From: Streptomyces coryli
GTDB lineage: Bacteria; Actinomycetota; Actinomycetes; Streptomycetales; Streptomycetaceae
Assembly: GCF_011044975.1 (NCBI RefSeq)
Contig: NZ_JAAKZV010000006.1
Coordinates: 36,546-100,545 of the forward strand
DNA length: 64,000 nucleotides
Direction of reading: 5' to 3'
How positions within the stretch are numbered: the first letter of the stretch is position 1; each line of letters begins with the position of its first letter. The translations under genes were made by a program, and so were the position numbers. The notes below the pieces were generated by a model, which was not told the DNA's origin, made no database searches, and was given only the letters and a program-made list of their open reading frames with translations. Shown here in pieces: positions 36,064-44,554 of this stretch.

Positions 36064-36516
36064 TCACTGCCAGCCGAAGAGCGTGTCCGCCCCGGCCTTC
36101 ACCGCGCCGCTGTCGACCACGTCGGACAGCGCCTCGGGCGTCGCCTCGAGCGCCACCACGGGGGAGATCGGCGACTTGCCGGCCTTCTCCACCTCCTCGG
36201 TGTTCCAGCGGATCAGGACCTGGCCCCGGCTGACCCGGTCGCCCTTGGCGACCAGCAGCTCGAAGCCCTCGCCGTTGAGCTGGACGGTGTCGATGCCCAG
36301 GTGGGTGAGCACGCCGTGCCCCTCGTCGTCGACGACCACGAAGGCGTGCGGGTGGAGCGACACGACCACGCCGTCCACCGGCGCGACGGCCTCTGACGGG
36401 CCGCGCTCGGGGTCGATGGCGGTGCCGGGGCCGACCATCGCGCCCGAGAACACCGGATCGGGCACGGCCGCCAGCCCAATGGCGGTACCGCTCAGCGGGG
36501 ACGAAACAGTGGTCAT
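36064..36516 (-). CDS. crr: PTS glucose-family EIIA component (Crr-like)
   Basis: The 150-residue protein starts at the ATG at 36516 with GGAGG 8 bp upstream; an in-frame ATG at 36531 has no such site. The EIIA-Glc fold is clear (SPLSGTAIGLAAVPDPVFSG, GGVV-like VDGVVVSLHPHAFVV). The phosphorylated His is His72 in GVLTHLGIDT, with its partner His in the preceding GHG. It receives phosphate from HPr and passes it to an EIIB; in Streptomyces it mainly serves N-acetylglucosamine uptake. It is upstream of ptsI in the same direction and divergent from the phosphatidyltransferase gene. Confidence 0.93.
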   Translation of the reverse strand: MTTVSSPLSGTAIGLAAVPDPVFSGAMVGPGTAIDPERGPSEAVAPVDGVVVSLHPHAFVVVDDEGHGVLTHLGIDTVQLNGEGFELLVAKGDRVSRGQVLIRWNTEEVEKAGKSPISPVVALEATPEALSDVVDSGAVKAGADTLFGWQ

Positions 36517-36728
36517 TCGGAGAGCCTCCATGTACTTGTGCGCGGGTGCACCGCCGCTGCCTGTCCTGGGCGGGACGCCGCACTCGAAGCGTAACCAAAA
36601 GGAGGTAAAGGTTCCGCACGGAGGAGCGCCAGACGGGGCGCGGGACGGAGGAGCCGCCCGGACCGCGCCGAAACGGTACGGGTAAGGTCAGGGGCATCGT
36701 CGGCACATGTGACCCGGGAGGAACGCGG

Positions 36729-37352
36729 GTGGAGGTCCAGGAGAACGAGGTCCAGACGGACCGGGTCCTCACCATCCCGAACATCCTCAGCATGGCGCGC
36801 CTCGTCGGCGTGCCGCTGTTCCTCTGGCTGATCCTGTGGCCGGAGTTCGGCGGGCCGAAGAACGACGGCTGGGCGCTGCTGATCCTCGCCCTGTCCGGCA
36901 TCAGCGACTATCTCGACGGCAAGCTGGCCCGCCGCTGGGGCCAGGTCTCCAGCCTGGGCCGGATCCTCGACCCGGCCGCCGACCGGCTCTACATCCTGTC
37001 CACCCTCGTCGGCCTGACCTGGCGCGAGATCCTGCCGCTGTGGCTGACGCTCGTGCTGCTCGCCCGGGAGGCGATGCTGGCGGTCGCCGTCCTGGTGCTG
37101 CGCCGGTACGGCTACCCGCCGCCCCAGGTGAACTTCCTCGGCAAAGCCGCCACACTCAATCTCATGTACGCCTTCCCGCTGCTGCTCCTCAGTGACGGAA
37201 GTGGTTGGCTGTCGTCACTCTCTGCTATTTTCGGATGGGCGTTCGCAGGCTGGGGTACTGCTCTGTACTGGTGGGCAGGAATCCTCTACATCATTCAGGT
37301 CCGCCGCCTGGTCAGAGCGGTACCCAAAGCGGAACCAGCCCCGGGCGGCTGA
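36729..37352 (+). CDS. CDP-alcohol phosphatidyltransferase
   Basis: The 207-residue integral membrane enzyme starts at a GTG with GGGAGG upstream. The complete active-site motif D-x2-DG-x2-AR-x8-G-x3-D-x3-D is present in SDYLDGKLARRWGQVSSLGR followed by ILDPAADRLY. Several hydrophobic helices surround it. The reaction transfers a phosphatidyl group from CDP-diacylglycerol to an alcohol. The acceptor (glycerol-phosphate, inositol-phosphate or other) cannot be read from sequence. Its position ahead of DUF881-sbp-DUF881 and garA matches pgsA2 (Rv1822) of M. tuberculosis, which supports orthology. It is followed after 59 bp by the ManC-like fusion. Confidence 0.9.
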   Translation: MEVQENEVQTDRVLTIPNILSMARLVGVPLFLWLILWPEFGGPKNDGWALLILALSGISDYLDGKLARRWGQVSSLGRILDPAADRLYILSTLVGLTWREILPLWLTLVLLAREAMLAVAVLVLRRYGYPPPQVNFLGKAATLNLMYAFPLLLLSDGSGWLSSLSAIFGWAFAGWGTALYWWAGILYIIQVRRLVRAVPKAEPAPGG

Positions 37353-37411
37353 CACCGCGGCCGACGCCCAGCGGCCGCTCGAGCGTTGTTCCTTAAGGAG
37401 GACGTTTCCGC

Positions 37412-39916
37412 ATGAAGGCCGTCGTGATGGCCGGAGGCGAAGGCACGCGGCTTCGCCCCATGACCTCGTCCATGCCCAAGCCGCTGCTGCCGGTCGTGAA
37501 CCGGCCCATCATGGAGCATGTCCTACGGCTCCTGAAGCGGCACGGACTCACCGAGACGGTGGTGACGGTCCAGTTCCTGGCGTCCCTCGTGAAGAACTAC
37601 TTCGGCGACGGCGAGGAGCTCGGCATGGAGCTCACGTACGCCAATGAGGAGCGCCCACTGGGCACCGCCGGCAGCGTGAAGAACGCCGAGGAGGCGCTGA
37701 AGGACGACGCCTTCCTCGTCATCTCAGGTGACGCGCTGACCGACTTCGACCTCACCGAGCTCATCCAGTTCCACAAGGAGAAGGGCGCCCTCGTCACGGT
37801 CTGCCTGACCCGGGTCCCCAACCCGCTGGAGTTCGGCATCACCATCGTCGACGAGGACGGCAAGGTCGAGCGCTTCCTCGAGAAGCCCACCTGGGGCCAG
37901 GTCTTCTCCGACACCGTCAACACCGGCATCTACGTCATGGAGCCCGAGGTCTTCGACTACGTCGACCCGGACGTCTCCGTCGACTGGTCCGGCGATGTCT
38001 TCCCGCAGCTCATGAAGGAGGGCAAGCCGATCTACGGCTTCGTCGCCGAGGGCTACTGGGAGGATGTCGGCACCCACGAGTCGTACGTGAAGGCCCAGGC
38101 CGACGTCCTCGACGGCAAGGTCGACATCGACATCGACGGCTTCGAGATCTCCCCGGGCGTCTGGGTCGCCGAAGGCGCCGAGGTGCACGCCGACGCCGTC
38201 CTCCGCGGCCCGCTCTACATCGGCGACTACGCCAAGGTCGAGGCCGGCGTGGAGATGCGCGAGCACACCGTCATCGGCTCCAACGTGGTGGTCAAGGCCG
38301 ACGCCTTCCTGCACAAGACCGTCGTGCACGACAACGTATTCATCGGCGCCCAGACCAACCTCCGCGGCGCCGTCATCGGCAAGAACACCGACATCATGCG
38401 CGCCGCCCGGATCGAGGACGGCGCCGTCATCGGCGACGAGTGCCTGGTCGGCGAGGAATCGATCATCCAGGGCAATGTCCGCGTCTATCCCTTCAAGACC
38501 ATCGAGGCCGGCGCCTTCGTCAACACCTCGGTGATCTGGGAGTCCCGCGGCCAGGCCCATCTCTTCGGCGCCCGCGGCGTCTCCGGCATCCTCAATGTCG
38601 AGATCACCCCGGAGCTCGCGGTAAGACTGGCCGGCGCGTATGCCACCACGCTGAAGAAGGGCTCCCAGGTCACCACCGCCCGCGACCACTCCCGCGGCGC
38701 CCGCGCGCTCAAGCGCGCCGTCATCTCCGCCCTCCAGGCCAGCGCCATCGACGTCCGCGACCTGGAGAACGTCCCGCTCCCCGTCGCCCGGCAGCAGACC
38801 GCCCGCGGCAGCGCCGGCGGCATCATGATCCGTACGACCCCCGGCGTGCCGGACTGCGTCGACATCATGTTCCTCGACGAGCGCGGCGCCGACCTCTCCC
38901 AGGGCGGCCAGCGCAAGCTCGACCGCGTCTACGCCCGCCAGGAGTACCGCCGCGCCTTCCCCGGCGAGATCGGCGACCTGCACTTCCCGTCCAGCGTCTA
39001 CGACTCCTATACGGGCTCGCTGCTGCGGGCCGTCGACACCACGGGCATCGCCGACTCCGGCCTGAAGGTCGTCGTCGACGCCGCGAACGGCAGCTCGGGC
39101 CTGGTCCTCCCCAGCCTCCTCGGCCGGCTCGGCGTCGAAGCCCTCACCATCAACCCGGGCCTCGACGAGGCCCGTCCCACCGAGACCGCCGAGACCCGCC
39201 GCGCGGGCCTGGTCCGGCTCGGTGAGATCGTCGCCTCCGCCCGGGCCGACTTCGGCATCCGCTTCGACCCGGTCGGCGAGCGGCTGTCGCTCGTGGACGA
39301 GAAGGGCCGGATCATCGAGGACGACCGCGCCCTGCTGGTCATGCTCGACCTGGTCGCCGCCGAGCGGCGCAGCGGCCGGGTGGCGCTGCCGGTCACCACG
39401 ACCCGTATCGCCGAACAGGTGGCCGCCTACCACGGCACCCAGGTCGAGTGGACGACCACATCGCCCGACGACCTCACCCGGGTCGCGCGCATGGACGGCA
39501 CCATCTTCGGCGGCGACGGCCGCGGCGGTTTCATCGTCCCGGAGTTCTCCTCGGTCTTCGACGCCACCGCCGCCTTCGCCCGGCTGATCGGCCTGGTGGC
39601 CCGCACCCAGCTCACCCTCAGCCAGATCGACGCCCGCATCCCGCGGGCGCATGTGCTGCGCCGCGACATCGCCACCCCGTGGGCGGTCAAGGGCATGGTG
39701 ATGCGCACGGTCGTGGAGGCGGCAGGCGAGCGCTCCGTCGACACCACCGACGGCGTCCGGGTCGTGGAGGCCGACGGCCGCTGGATCCTGGTGCTGCCGG
39801 ACCCGGCCGAGGCCGTCACCCATCTGTGGGCGGAGGGCCCGGACGACGCGTCCGCGCAGGCGCTGCTGGACGAGTGGACCGCGGTGGTCGACGCGGCGGG
39901 CACCAACGCCGCCTGA
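37412..39916 (+). CDS. Mannose-1-phosphate guanylyltransferase-like nucleotidyltransferase fused to a degenerate phosphomannomutase domain
   Basis: The 834-residue fusion is preceded by AAGGAGGA. Residues 1-240 are a sugar-nucleotidyltransferase: [20 protein letters not shown], then [11 protein letters not shown]. Residues about 250-370 are hexapeptide left-handed beta-helix repeats ([20 protein letters not shown]). Residues about 385-830 have the phosphoglucomutase/phosphomannomutase layout. The phosphoserine loop, normally T-A-S-H-N-P, reads IMIRTTPG (471-478), and the metal loop, normally D-G-D-x-D-R, reads FDPVGERL (618-625). The first enzyme should make GDP-mannose or a similar sugar nucleotide; the mutase part looks inactive. 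The gene lies between the pgsA2-like and DUF881 genes, an addition compared with the mycobacterial order. Confidence 0.85.
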   Translation: MKAVVMAGGEGTRLRPMTSSMPKPLLPVVNRPIMEHVLRLLKRHGLTETVVTVQFLASLVKNYFGDGEELGMELTYANEERPLGTAGSVKNAEEALKDDAFLVISGDALTDFDLTELIQFHKEKGALVTVCLTRVPNPLEFGITIVDEDGKVERFLEKPTWGQVFSDTVNTGIYVMEPEVFDYVDPDVSVDWSGDVFPQLMKEGKPIYGFVAEGYWEDVGTHESYVKAQADVLDGKVDIDIDGFEISPGVWVAEGAEVHADAVLRGPLYIGDYAKVEAGVEMREHTVIGSNVVVKADAFLHKTVVHDNVFIGAQTNLRGAVIGKNTDIMRAARIEDGAVIGDECLVGEESIIQGNVRVYPFKTIEAGAFVNTSVIWESRGQAHLFGARGVSGILNVEITPELAVRLAGAYATTLKKGSQVTTARDHSRGARALKRAVISALQASAIDVRDLENVPLPVARQQTARGSAGGIMIRTTPGVPDCVDIMFLDERGADLSQGGQRKLDRVYARQEYRRAFPGEIGDLHFPSSVYDSYTGSLLRAVDTTGIADSGLKVVVDAANGSSGLVLPSLLGRLGVEALTINPGLDEARPTETAETRRAGLVRLGEIVASARADFGIRFDPVGERLSLVDEKGRIIEDDRALLVMLDLVAAERRSGRVALPVTTTRIAEQVAAYHGTQVEWTTTSPDDLTRVARMDGTIFGGDGRGGFIVPEFSSVFDATAAFARLIGLVARTQLTLSQIDARIPRAHVLRRDIATPWAVKGMVMRTVVEAAGERSVDTTDGVRVVEADGRWILVLPDPAEAVTHLWAEGPDDASAQALLDEWTAVVDAAGTNAA

Positions 39917-39996
39917 CCGGCGCGCTGTCAAGGGCTGTTGGGGCATTCCGGGCAAAGCGGGGGCTGGTTCGGTTACGGGCCCCGTGGCGTGCAACG

Positions 39997-40923
39997 ATGT
40001 CCGGCATGCCCCAGCAGCGACCCGCCCGCGACGGTGCGTCCAGGCGCCCCCGCCCGGACGCCTCGATGTCGCTGCTCACCAACGTCGTGGAGCACAGCCT
40101 CGACGACGGTTACGCGGAGGCCGCCGCCCGCCGCCGGAAAGAGACCGGCTCCGGCGGCCGGCTACCCAGCCCGCTGCGCGCCCGCCTGGGGCTGGCCGCG
40201 GGCCTCGTGCTCGCCGGCCTCGTCGTCACCCTCGGCGCCGCCGAGGCGCGCGTCTCCGCGCCCGTGGTCGCCAAGGAGCGGCAGGAGCTCATCGACCGTA
40301 TCGAGACCGGGACGGCCGAGGCCGACCAGCTGCACGACGACGTCGAGGAGCTCGGCGACGACGTCGAGGCCCGCCGGGCGAAGGCCCTGGACACGCACGG
40401 CAACGGCCGCTCCGGCACCACCGGCCTGCTCGCCGGCTCCACGCCGGTGACCGGCCCCGGCATCAAGCTCGTCGTGGACGACGCCAAGGACGCCGACGGC
40501 GGCGAGGGCGGCGGCCCGCGCGAGTCCGGCGGCTTCTCCGATACCGGCCGGGTCCGCGACCGCGACATCCAGCGCGTGGTCAACGGCCTGTGGGAGGCCG
40601 GCGCCGAGGCGGTCTCGATCAACGGCCAGCGGCTCACCGCGCTCTCCGCCATCCGCGCCGCCGGCGACGCCATCCTGGTCGACAACAAGCCGCTCGCGCC
40701 GCCGTACACGCTGCTCGCGATCGGCGAGGGCGCCGAGCTGTCGGACGCCTTCCAGAACACCACGGACGGCCAGTACCTCTACGTCCTCCAGGAGAACTAC
40801 GGGGTCAGAACCAGCATTTCACCGCAGGAAGAGGTCAGCCTGCCGGGCGCGCAGGGCCTGACCGTACGCAACGCACAACCGGCACAGCAGCCGGCGGAAC
40901 ACTCGGGGAAGGGCACGTCGTGA
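39997..40923 (+). CDS. DUF881 membrane protein, first of two
   Basis: The protein has 308 residues from the ATG at 39997; an ATG at 40006 is equally possible and neither has a clear ribosome-binding site. A basic head is followed by a signal anchor (LGLAAGLVLAGLVVTLGAAE) near 64-84. A short coiled coil comes next (KERQELIDRIETGTAEADQL, HDDVEELGDDVEARRAK). The DUF881 domain has VTGPGIKLVVDDAKDA, LWEAGAEAVSINGQRL and PYTLLAIGEG. The DUF881-sbp-DUF881 trio also occurs in mycobacteria (Rv1823-Rv1825), where it is linked to cell division and the envelope. The stop overlaps sbp (GTGA). Confidence 0.85.
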   Translation: MSGMPQQRPARDGASRRPRPDASMSLLTNVVEHSLDDGYAEAAARRRKETGSGGRLPSPLRARLGLAAGLVLAGLVVTLGAAEARVSAPVVAKERQELIDRIETGTAEADQLHDDVEELGDDVEARRAKALDTHGNGRSGTTGLLAGSTPVTGPGIKLVVDDAKDADGGEGGGPRESGGFSDTGRVRDRDIQRVVNGLWEAGAEAVSINGQRLTALSAIRAAGDAILVDNKPLAPPYTLLAIGEGAELSDAFQNTTDGQYLYVLQENYGVRTSISPQEEVSLPGAQGLTVRNAQPAQQPAEHSGKGTS

Positions 40924-41252
40924 TCGCGGTACTGGGTCTCATCGTTGGGGTGGTGGTCGGACTGATCGTCCGCCCCGTGGTGCCGACGGTGGTCGAGCCC
41001 TATCTCCCCATCGCCGTCGTGGCGGCGCTCGACGCCGTCTTCGGCGGCCTGCGCGCCATGCTCGACGGCATCTTCGACGACAAGGTCTTCGTCGTCTCGT
41101 TCCTGTCGAACGTGGTCGTCGCCGCCCTGATCGTCTTCCTCGGCGACAAACTCGGGGTCGGCGCCCAGCTGTCCACCGGCGTGGTCGTCGTCCTCGGCAT
41201 CCGCATCTTCTCCAACGCGGCCGCCATCCGCCGCCACGTCTTCCGGGCCTGA
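40920..41252 (+). CDS. Small basic protein (Sbp family membrane protein)
   Basis: The 110-residue protein starts at a GTG overlapping the DUF881 stop by 4 bp, with GGGGAAGGG upstream. Three hydrophobic segments are visible (VLGLIVGVVVGLIVRPVVPT, YLPIAVVAALDAVFGGLRAM, SFLSNVVVAALIVFLGDKLG). The conserved end GVRIF-like GIRIFSNAAAIRRHVFRA is typical of Sbp. The family is found beside DUF881 genes across Gram-positive bacteria, often near division genes. Its biochemical function is not established. Confidence 0.88.
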   Translation: MIAVLGLIVGVVVGLIVRPVVPTVVEPYLPIAVVAALDAVFGGLRAMLDGIFDDKVFVVSFLSNVVVAALIVFLGDKLGVGAQLSTGVVVVLGIRIFSNAAAIRRHVFRA

Positions 41253-41256
41253 GCAC

Positions 41257-42105
41257 ATGACAGCGAACGACACCACCGAGCCAGAGCCGCGCCACGACGC
41301 GAAGCCGGTCCCCCCGCTGCCCGAGCAGCGGACGGAGGAGCCGCCCGCCGAGGCCCCGGCCCCCGCCGCGGAAGCCGACCCGGACGCCCAGGCCGGCCGG
41401 CGTCGCCTGAAAGCCGCCCTCTGGCCCCCGCGGGCCAACCGGGCCCAGGTCATCGTCGCCCTGCTGCTGTTCGTCCTCGGCCTGGGCCTAGCCATCCAGG
41501 TCCGCTCCACCAGCGAGTCCTCCGCCCTGCGCGGCGCCCGCCAGGAGGACCTGGTGCGCATCCTGGACGAGCTGGACGACCGCAAGGAGCGGCTGCAGGA
41601 CGAGAAGTCCAAGCTGCAGGACCAGCGCCGCGATCTGAAGTCCAGCTCCGACCAGGAGGAAGAGGCCCGTAAGCAGACCGAGGCCCGGGAGCGCCAGCTC
41701 GGCATCCTGGCCGGCACCGTCGCCGCCACCGGCCCCGGCGTCGAGGTCACCGTCAGCGACCCCGTCGGCGCCGTTAAGCCCGACCTGCTCCTCGACGCGG
41801 TCCAGGAGCTCCGCGCCGCCGGCGCCGAGGCCATCCAGGTGAACGGCGTGCGGATCGTCGCGGGCAGCTACTTCTCCGGCACCGCCGGCAAGGTCTCCGC
41901 CGACGGCAAGCGCCTGAAGCAGCCGTACGTCTTCAAGGCCATCGGCCGCCCCGAGGATCTGGAACCGGCTCTGAAGATCCCGGGCGGGGTGGTGCAGACG
42001 ATCGAGAAGGAGCAGGCTACGGTCGGTGTGCAGGCCCCGGACAAGGTCGTCGTGGACGCCTTGCGGGCGGCAAAGCGGCCTGACTACGCTCGGTCGTCGT
42101 CGTAG
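41257..42105 (+). CDS. DUF881 membrane protein, second of two
   Basis: The 282-residue protein starts 4 bp after sbp. A Pro/Glu-rich cytoplasmic head of about 60 residues precedes one membrane segment (AQVIVALLLFVLGLGLAIQV). A strongly predicted coiled coil follows (LDDRKERLQDEKSKLQDQRR). The DUF881 domain has AATGPGVEVTVSDPVGAVKP, LRAAGAEAIQVNGVRIV and KAIGRPEDLEPAL. It probably forms a membrane complex with Sbp and the first DUF881 protein. In mycobacteria gcvH follows this gene; here 179 bp of non-coding DNA follow before the FHA gene. Confidence 0.85.
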   Translation: MTANDTTEPEPRHDAKPVPPLPEQRTEEPPAEAPAPAAEADPDAQAGRRRLKAALWPPRANRAQVIVALLLFVLGLGLAIQVRSTSESSALRGARQEDLVRILDELDDRKERLQDEKSKLQDQRRDLKSSSDQEEEARKQTEARERQLGILAGTVAATGPGVEVTVSDPVGAVKPDLLLDAVQELRAAGAEAIQVNGVRIVAGSYFSGTAGKVSADGKRLKQPYVFKAIGRPEDLEPALKIPGGVVQTIEKEQATVGVQAPDKVVVDALRAAKRPDYARSSS

Positions 42106-42248
42106 GCTGTGACTCTTTAATTACGTGCGGTACAGGGGGTCGGCGCCGCGTCTCATGGTGCGTAGTGGAAACTTGTGGGGCGGCAGTGAACGTTCAGTGA
42201 CCGTAGCTGCTCTCAAAACGCCGGTGTGTTCATAGATAGTCCCTGCCC

Positions 42249-42287
42249 CACGGGCGGGTCTGTTTCGGTCAAGGGGAATCGCCCGTG
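42249..42287 (+). promoter_or_regulatory. Inverted repeat that can sequester the FHA gene start codon
   Basis: CACGGGCG (42249-42256) is exactly complementary to CGCCCGTG (42280-42287), whose last three bases are the GTG start at 42285-42287. An mRNA hairpin would hide the start codon. An in-frame ATG at 42585 with AGGAGG upstream would be free. Confidence 0.45.
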
Positions 42288-43112
42288 AAGTTGTTTGCGA
42301 AGTTGTTCGGGAAGGGCCAGAACGCGCAGGGCGCGGGACGGCACCGCGCCGCTACCGGCGGCCCCGACGAGTCCGGCGAGCGTCCGCTCTTCCGGGACCA
42401 GGTGGGCGCCGGTTCCGGGGCGAACGACATTTCGGGTGGTCAGGGCGCGTCTTCTGTTGACCCTGCGGGGTCGGGCCGCATAGGTTTCGAGGAACCATCA
42501 ACCTCAAGTACGGGTGGAGGGTTTGCCTCCGGTCCGTATGCGACCAACGCCGCTGCGTCCGATCCGCGGCAGGAGGCTCAGTCCATGGCCTTGCCGGTTT
42601 GCACCAGGTGCGGGCACACGAACGCCGAGGCGAGCAGGTTCTGCTCGAACTGCGGCGCTCCGCTGAAGCCCTCCGAGCGCCCCTCGGAGACCACCTCCAC
42701 GATCTCTATTTCCGGCATCGAGGCCTACGAGGCCGAGGTGGCCTCGCAGCAGCAGGGCACGCCGCCGCTCTCGCCCGAGGCGCAGGCCGCGGTCGACGCG
42801 CTGCCCATGGGCTCCGCGCTCCTGGTCGTGCGCCGGGGGCCGAACTCCGGCGCCCGCTTCCTGCTGGACGGCGACCTGACCACGGCGGGCCGCCACCCGC
42901 AGAGCGACATCTTCCTGGACGACGTGACGGTCTCGCGCCGCCACGTGGAGTTCACCCGGGGCCCGGACGGCGGCTTCTCGGTCGCCGACGTCGGCAGCCT
43001 CAACGGCACCTACGTCAACCGTGAGCGGATCGATTCGGCAGTGCTCGCCAACGGTGACGAGGTCCAGATCGGCAAGTTCCGGCTGGTCTTCTACGCCAGC
43101 CGGATGGGCTGA
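42285..43112 (+). CDS. garA: GarA/OdhI-type FHA protein with zinc-ribbon extension
   Basis: The protein has 275 residues from the GTG at 42285. The C-terminal FHA domain (about 180-265) has LLVVRRGPNSGARFLLDGDL, GRHPQSDIFLDDVTVSRRHV and GSLNGTYVNRERIDSAVLAN, almost as in mycobacterial GarA. The regulatory motif ETTS (135-138, Thr136/Thr137) is the phosphorylation site for PknB/PknG-type kinases. Phosphorylation makes the FHA domain bind its own tail and release 2-oxoglutarate-metabolising enzymes. Residues 106-123 form a zinc ribbon (CTRC and CSNC) that mycobacterial GarA lacks. A disordered Gly/Ser head precedes it. A start at Met101 (42585, with AGGAGG upstream) would keep ribbon, ETTS and FHA, so two forms are possible. 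Confidence 0.9.
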   Translation: MKLFAKLFGKGQNAQGAGRHRAATGGPDESGERPLFRDQVGAGSGANDISGGQGASSVDPAGSGRIGFEEPSTSSTGGGFASGPYATNAAASDPRQEAQSMALPVCTRCGHTNAEASRFCSNCGAPLKPSERPSETTSTISISGIEAYEAEVASQQQGTPPLSPEAQAAVDALPMGSALLVVRRGPNSGARFLLDGDLTTAGRHPQSDIFLDDVTVSRRHVEFTRGPDGGFSVADVGSLNGTYVNRERIDSAVLANGDEVQIGKFRLVFYASRMG

Positions 43113-43143
43113 GCTTCGAAGGGGCGACGGCACGGGAATCGCG

Positions 43144-43941
43144 ATGCGCAATACCGCCGCCGGCCGGCCGGGGGCCGCTGAGGACTCCGGCCGGCTGATG
43201 TCGATCGGGGCCGTGCTCGCCGAGCTGCGCGAGGAGTTCCCCGAGGTCACCATCTCCAAGATCCGCTTCCTGGAGGCGGAGGGCCTGGTGGAGCCGCAGC
43301 GCACGCCGAGCGGGTACCGGAAGTTCACCCGCGCCGACGTGGACCGGCTGGCCCAGGTGCTGCGCATGCAGCGCGACCAGTACCTGCCGCTGAAGGTCAT
43401 CCGCGAGCAGCTCGACGCCCAGGACCGCGGCGAGGCCCCCCGGCTGCCCGGCCCCTCCGGCCCGCACGCGGACGAGCTGTCCGCCGGTCTCGCGGCGGAC
43501 GCGGACCTCGACGGCCCTGTCACGCTCGACCGGGCAGGGCTGCTGGCCGCCTCGGACGTCAGCCCCGGCGAGCTGGCGGACTGGGAGTCGTACGGGCTGA
43601 TCGCCCCGGACGCCGGCGGCCGCTACGCCCCCGAGGCCGCCACCGTCGCCCGGCTGCTGTCCGACCTGGGGCGCTTCGGCTTCGAGCCGCGTCACCTGCG
43701 TGGCGTCAAAGCCGCCGCCGACCGCGAGGCCGGCCTGATCGAGGCGGTCGTCGCCCCGCTGAAGGTGCATCGCAATCCGCGCACCCGCGCCCGCGCCGAG
43801 AACACCGCGCACGAGCTGGTCTCGCTGGCCTCCCGGCTGCACGAAGCCCTGGTCCGGGCAGCCCTCGGAGCCGGTGGCGGCCAGCAGGGAAACCGCCCCG
43901 GATACCGGCCCGACTACCCAAACCGGCCGGGCACGGCCTAG
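43144..43941 (+). CDS. ftsR: FtsR-type MerR-family regulator
   Basis: The 265-residue regulator follows garA by 31 bp. The MerR winged helix is at about 19-95: LMSIGAVLAELREEFPEVTI, SKIRFLEAEGLVEPQRTPSG, YRKFTRADVDRLAQVLRMQR. A second helical region (SPGELADWESYGLIAPDAGG) resembles another MerR-like fold. In Corynebacterium the orthologue FtsR activates ftsZ, and Rv1828 occupies the same place next to garA in M. tuberculosis. No ligand-binding Cys pattern is seen. The gene symbol is by orthology and context; the Streptomyces targets are not shown here. Confidence 0.85.
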   Translation: MRNTAAGRPGAAEDSGRLMSIGAVLAELREEFPEVTISKIRFLEAEGLVEPQRTPSGYRKFTRADVDRLAQVLRMQRDQYLPLKVIREQLDAQDRGEAPRLPGPSGPHADELSAGLAADADLDGPVTLDRAGLLAASDVSPGELADWESYGLIAPDAGGRYAPEAATVARLLSDLGRFGFEPRHLRGVKAAADREAGLIEAVVAPLKVHRNPRTRARAENTAHELVSLASRLHEALVRAALGAGGGQQGNRPGYRPDYPNRPGTA

Positions 43942-43950
43942 GGTTGCTGT

Positions 43951-44424
43951 GTGAACGAGCTCGACGTTGTGGGTGTCCGGGTCGAAATGCCCTCGAACCA
44001 GCCGATCGTGCTCCTGCGTGAAGTGGGAGGCGATCGCTACCTCCCCATCTGGATCGGGCCTGGGGAGGCGACCGCGATCGCTTTCGCTCAGCAGGGCATG
44101 ACCCCCGCACGCCCACTCACCCACGACCTGTTCAAGGACGTACTCGACGCGGTCGGGCAGAGACTTACGGAAGTGCGCATCACCGACCTCAGAGAAGGCG
44201 TGTTCTACGCCGAGCTGGTGTTCTCCGGCGGCGCCGAGGTCAGCGCGCGCCCCTCGGACGCCATAGCGCTGGCGCTGCGCACCGGTACGCCGATCTACGG
44301 CAGCGACGGCGTGCTGGACGACGCGGGGATCGCCATCCCGGACGAGCAGGAGGACGAGGTGGAGAAGTTCCGCGAGTTCCTCGACCAGATCTCGCCCGAG
44401 GACTTCGGGACGAACCAGCAGTAG
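43951..44424 (+). CDS. Bifunctional nuclease family protein (DUF151)
   Basis: The 157-residue protein starts at a GTG 10 bp after ftsR. The BFN core is clear: LDVVGVRVEMPSNQPIVLLR, YLPIWIGPGEATAIAFAQQG, RPLTHDLFKDVLDAVG and RPSDAIALALRTGTPIYGSD. Members of the family have RNase and DNase activity in plants and a nucleic-acid or metabolic role in bacteria. An acidic tail (EQEDEVEKFREFLDQI) ends the protein. Position between the two MerR genes matches Rv1829. Confidence 0.9.
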   Translation: MNELDVVGVRVEMPSNQPIVLLREVGGDRYLPIWIGPGEATAIAFAQQGMTPARPLTHDLFKDVLDAVGQRLTEVRITDLREGVFYAELVFSGGAEVSARPSDAIALALRTGTPIYGSDGVLDDAGIAIPDEQEDEVEKFREFLDQISPEDFGTNQQ

Positions 44425-44467
44425 TGCCCGGCGCGCGCCCGAGCCAAACCACACTTAGGGTGATTAT

Positions 44468-44534
44468 CACTCGGCGTGCCGAGTGTGGCGTTCGTTGACG
44501 CACCCCGAGTGACTGCCTACCGTCATGTAGGCAG
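44468..44534 (+). promoter_or_regulatory. Strong housekeeping-type promoter with two palindromes upstream of the second merR gene
   Basis: TTGACG (44495-44500), 17 bp, TACCGT (44518-44523) is a near-consensus sigma-HrdB promoter. CTGCCTAC-CGTCAT-GTAGGCAG (44513-44534) is a perfect 8-6-8 palindrome over the -10. CACTCGGCGTGCCGAGTG (44468-44485) is a perfect 8-2-8 palindrome upstream of the -35. Both look like operators. Confidence 0.65.
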
Positions 44535-44554
44535 GTCAGGGAGCGGAGGTCGGC

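Noticed and set aside
36747-36762. GGTCC-AGAC-GGACC palindrome as a DasR site near crr
   Set aside because: It lies inside the phosphatidyltransferase coding region and the centre does not match the DasR consensus.
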